Shown piece after piece: positions 57,891 to 60,000 of a stretch of DNA of 60,000 nucleotides. Origin of the DNA: Polytrichum commune (lineage: Eukaryota > Streptophyta > Polytrichopsida > Polytrichales > Polytrichaceae); assembly GCA_950295325.1 (NCBI GenBank), contig OX485808.1, positions 29,162,527 to 29,222,526 on the forward strand, written 5' to 3'. The translations under genes and the position numbers were made by a program. Every line of letters starts with the position of its first letter. The stretch's first letter is position 1. The notes under the pieces are model-generated. The model did not search any database, was not told where the DNA came from, and worked only from the letters and a program-made list of their open reading frames with translations.

Positions 57891-60000
57891 GATGCAATAT
57901 CACGTGATAAAGAAAATAGTGCAACAAAATGAAGCTTAGGTTTTGATTACCTATATTTAAGTCTGTCAATACTACCTCGCTCAACCTAGAGGCGATGGAT
58001 GTCGTTATGTTGCTCTGCTTTTGAAAAAGCTAATGAATCTGCATTGATTTGAAAAATCCCTCGCACTAAATGCCGTGGCATGACATACTAATGTACACCC
58101 ATAGAATATGAGCACATTCACTTGGTCTTCGCAACCCTAGGCTGAGTCTATAAGATATGATGATCGCAATTGGTCCGTGTTTTTGAATATAATGAAATTA
58201 CACCAGTGAGTTTTGCCTTCTGGTCCATTGGAACTTTGGTTTGATCCATAACCTTCTAGGGGGCATAAAAGTTTGACCGGTCAGTTGGATACAAGTGTTG
58301 TCGAGATGAATTCGGTACCTGACAGAGAGAACTCATCACTTTATCATGTGACAGTATTTTCCTGCCACTTGGATCATTAATGGATCGTACATGCCCTTAT
58401 TTGCAGGTCTAGCATATCTCACTTGCGGTTCAGTCGATTTCGTTGGGTGTTGTTGCATGAGTTTATCGATGTTGTCTTGTGCGCACCACCTTGTAGGCTA
58501 TGTCGGGGCCCCTGTCCGGGACACATGGATCACAAAATGCTCACCATTGGTGGTCTCTTAGAAAAGCATTCAAGAATTATGTAGTTTTCCGGTTATGGTT
58601 ATGTTGCAACTAGTTTGCTTTGGTTGCTTTTCCATGTCGAGTTCAGTATCGGTTAGAGTGCTTTATTTGCATTTACTTCACTCGGTAGGGACGATGCCTT
58701 CAATCAGATGTGCGACATGGTTTACCATGGTTGATCTACTGTAGATTCAAACCGAATATGTTATTGTTGGTCGCGTCATTGTAGGGTAAGTGTGGTGTGA
58801 TATCATGTGATGATGAAATATTGCAACAAAATGAGGCTTAGGCATTGATTACTAATATTTAAGTCTCTGATGATACTGCTTATGATGTCGTTATGTTGCT
58901 CTGCTTTTAAAAAATTGAAAAATGGGCATTGATTTGAAAACTTTGTCACACTGAATGCCGCTGGCATGATAGACTATATTACACCCGTAGAATATCAGTA
59001 CAATCAAGACGTCTTGGCGAGTCCTGTCTGTGTCTATCAAATACGATGATGGCAATTGTCCATGTTTCTGACTGTAATGAAGTTCTGCTAGCGAGTTTTG
59101 CCTTCTGATCATATAACCTATTGAGGAGAATTCTATTCAAGGGACCTAAACAATTGACCTCTCAGCTGATACAAGTGTTGTGGGGATGAATTTGGTATGC
59201 AACAAAGAAAGAATAGATCACTTTATCAAATGCCAGTAGTTTCTTGTCACTTGATCATTATTGGATTGTACATGGCATTATTTACGGTCTAGCATATTTT
59301 TGTTGCGGTTCAGTTGGTAGCTACTATATGCCATCAGTCCTTCGAGACAGCATCTTCTACACAATTTGTAGGCCATCAATAATGCTTTTCGGCTTACATG
59401 CGTTTATCCATTCTTGTCCTCCAGTGATGTTTGCTTTTTGCTTGGTCATTTTGGTCTTTGTCGAATTGGTTAGCGGTTGAGGGGTTTCATTTGGGCTTAG
59501 CATGGCAGGGATGATGACTTGAATAAGATGTGTGAGATGCTTTGCCATCATTGATCTTAACCCATTGAGGGATAATCTATTCTAAGCTGACCTGACGTAG
59601 CTCCAAACCAAATATCTCGTTGTTGGTCATGTTGTACAGAAAGTGTTGTGTGGTATCACGTGATGAAGAAAATATTGCAATAGAATGATTCTTATGCTTT
59701 GATTACCAATATTTAAGTCTTTGATGACACTGCCTCTCTGCTCTACCCTATTAAAGGGACCTACAAGTTTGATCTTTCAACTGATACAAAGTGTTTGTGG
59801 GGATGAATTCGGTATCCAATGAAGAAATAATTCATCACTCTATTATATGGCAGTATGTCACTCAATCATTATTGGATTTGACATTGGTAGATACCAATTA
59901 TGAAGTATCCATAGGTTCATGGAAGATATTACATATCGCCCAGTTTATAGCTTCACACCTTGATTGGCCTTGCTTGCCATCTTCTGGTTCTATATGTGAT
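57890..60000 (+). repeat. Tandem repeat with a unit of about 0.85-0.9 kb, running off the window
   Basis: Copies begin near 57890, 58795 and 59645. Each starts with a tatcacgtgatgaagaaaat-like stretch, then tttgattaccaatatttaag, then (first two copies) gatgtcgttatgttgctctg, then gggatgaattcggta and ggatcgtacatg-like text. The third copy lacks part of the middle. Identity is roughly 75-85 percent, so the array is old. No conserved open frame spans the copies. The array is incomplete at the right edge. Confidence 0.8.

Overview
The window looks like nuclear DNA of a land plant. Genes have many GT-AG introns, there is an RS-rich plant-type cyclophilin and plant NBS-LRR-type leucine-rich repeats, and most of the sequence is repeat: MITEs, solo LTRs, CACTA, LINE and pogo relics, a SINE and satellites. 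The species cannot be named. A seedless plant (bryophyte, lycophyte or fern) is a guess based on the LRR style and the unfamiliar transposon proteins.

Layout. 1-6.4 kb: repeats with two datable TIR insertions. 6.4-13.7 kb: a complete 13-coding-exon gene for a nuclear SR-cyclophilin (CYP63/CYP95 type), with a 5'UTR intron. 14.6-16.2 kb: an intronless gene for a 224-aa membrane protein of the SdpI family (DUF1648 plus SdpI), a family known mainly from bacteria, preceded by five diverged repeat units. 16.4-18.4 kb: a partial copy of its 3' end and two MITEs. 21.6-23.7 kb: a chimeric duplication joining the cyclophilin promoter/leader/first intron to the 3' end of the SdpI-like gene.

24.7-25.8 kb: a small CACTA element carrying a tRNA-derived SINE. 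25.8-40 kb: the most unusual region, a decayed multi-gene mobile element. It has (i) a leftward gene of about ten exons encoding a ParB-like domain followed by an adenine/cytosine-N4 type DNA methyltransferase-like domain in permuted order; (ii) a rightward DDE transposase gene with an N-terminal zinc-binding region and a C-terminal SWIM zinc finger; (iii) a small leftward gene for a charged protein. A basic-protein exon at 35.1-35.5 kb is divergent from the transposase and may be the 5' end of gene (i). About thirty copies of a 75-bp satellite, split by a solo LTR, lie between. The transposase has three in-frame stops, each one C-to-T change from a CAG or CGA codon. The methyltransferase gene has two small insertions and a mutated splice donor.

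40.4-60 kb: LRR pseudogene pieces, a second solo LTR, LINE and pogo/Tigger remnants, MITEs, paired segmental repeats, a duplicated GC-richer promoter-like block (55.7-57.2 kb) and a tandem repeat with a unit near 0.85-0.9 kb running off the right edge.

Only the cyclophilin and the SdpI-like gene look intact. The rest records repeated insertion, duplication and deamination-driven decay.
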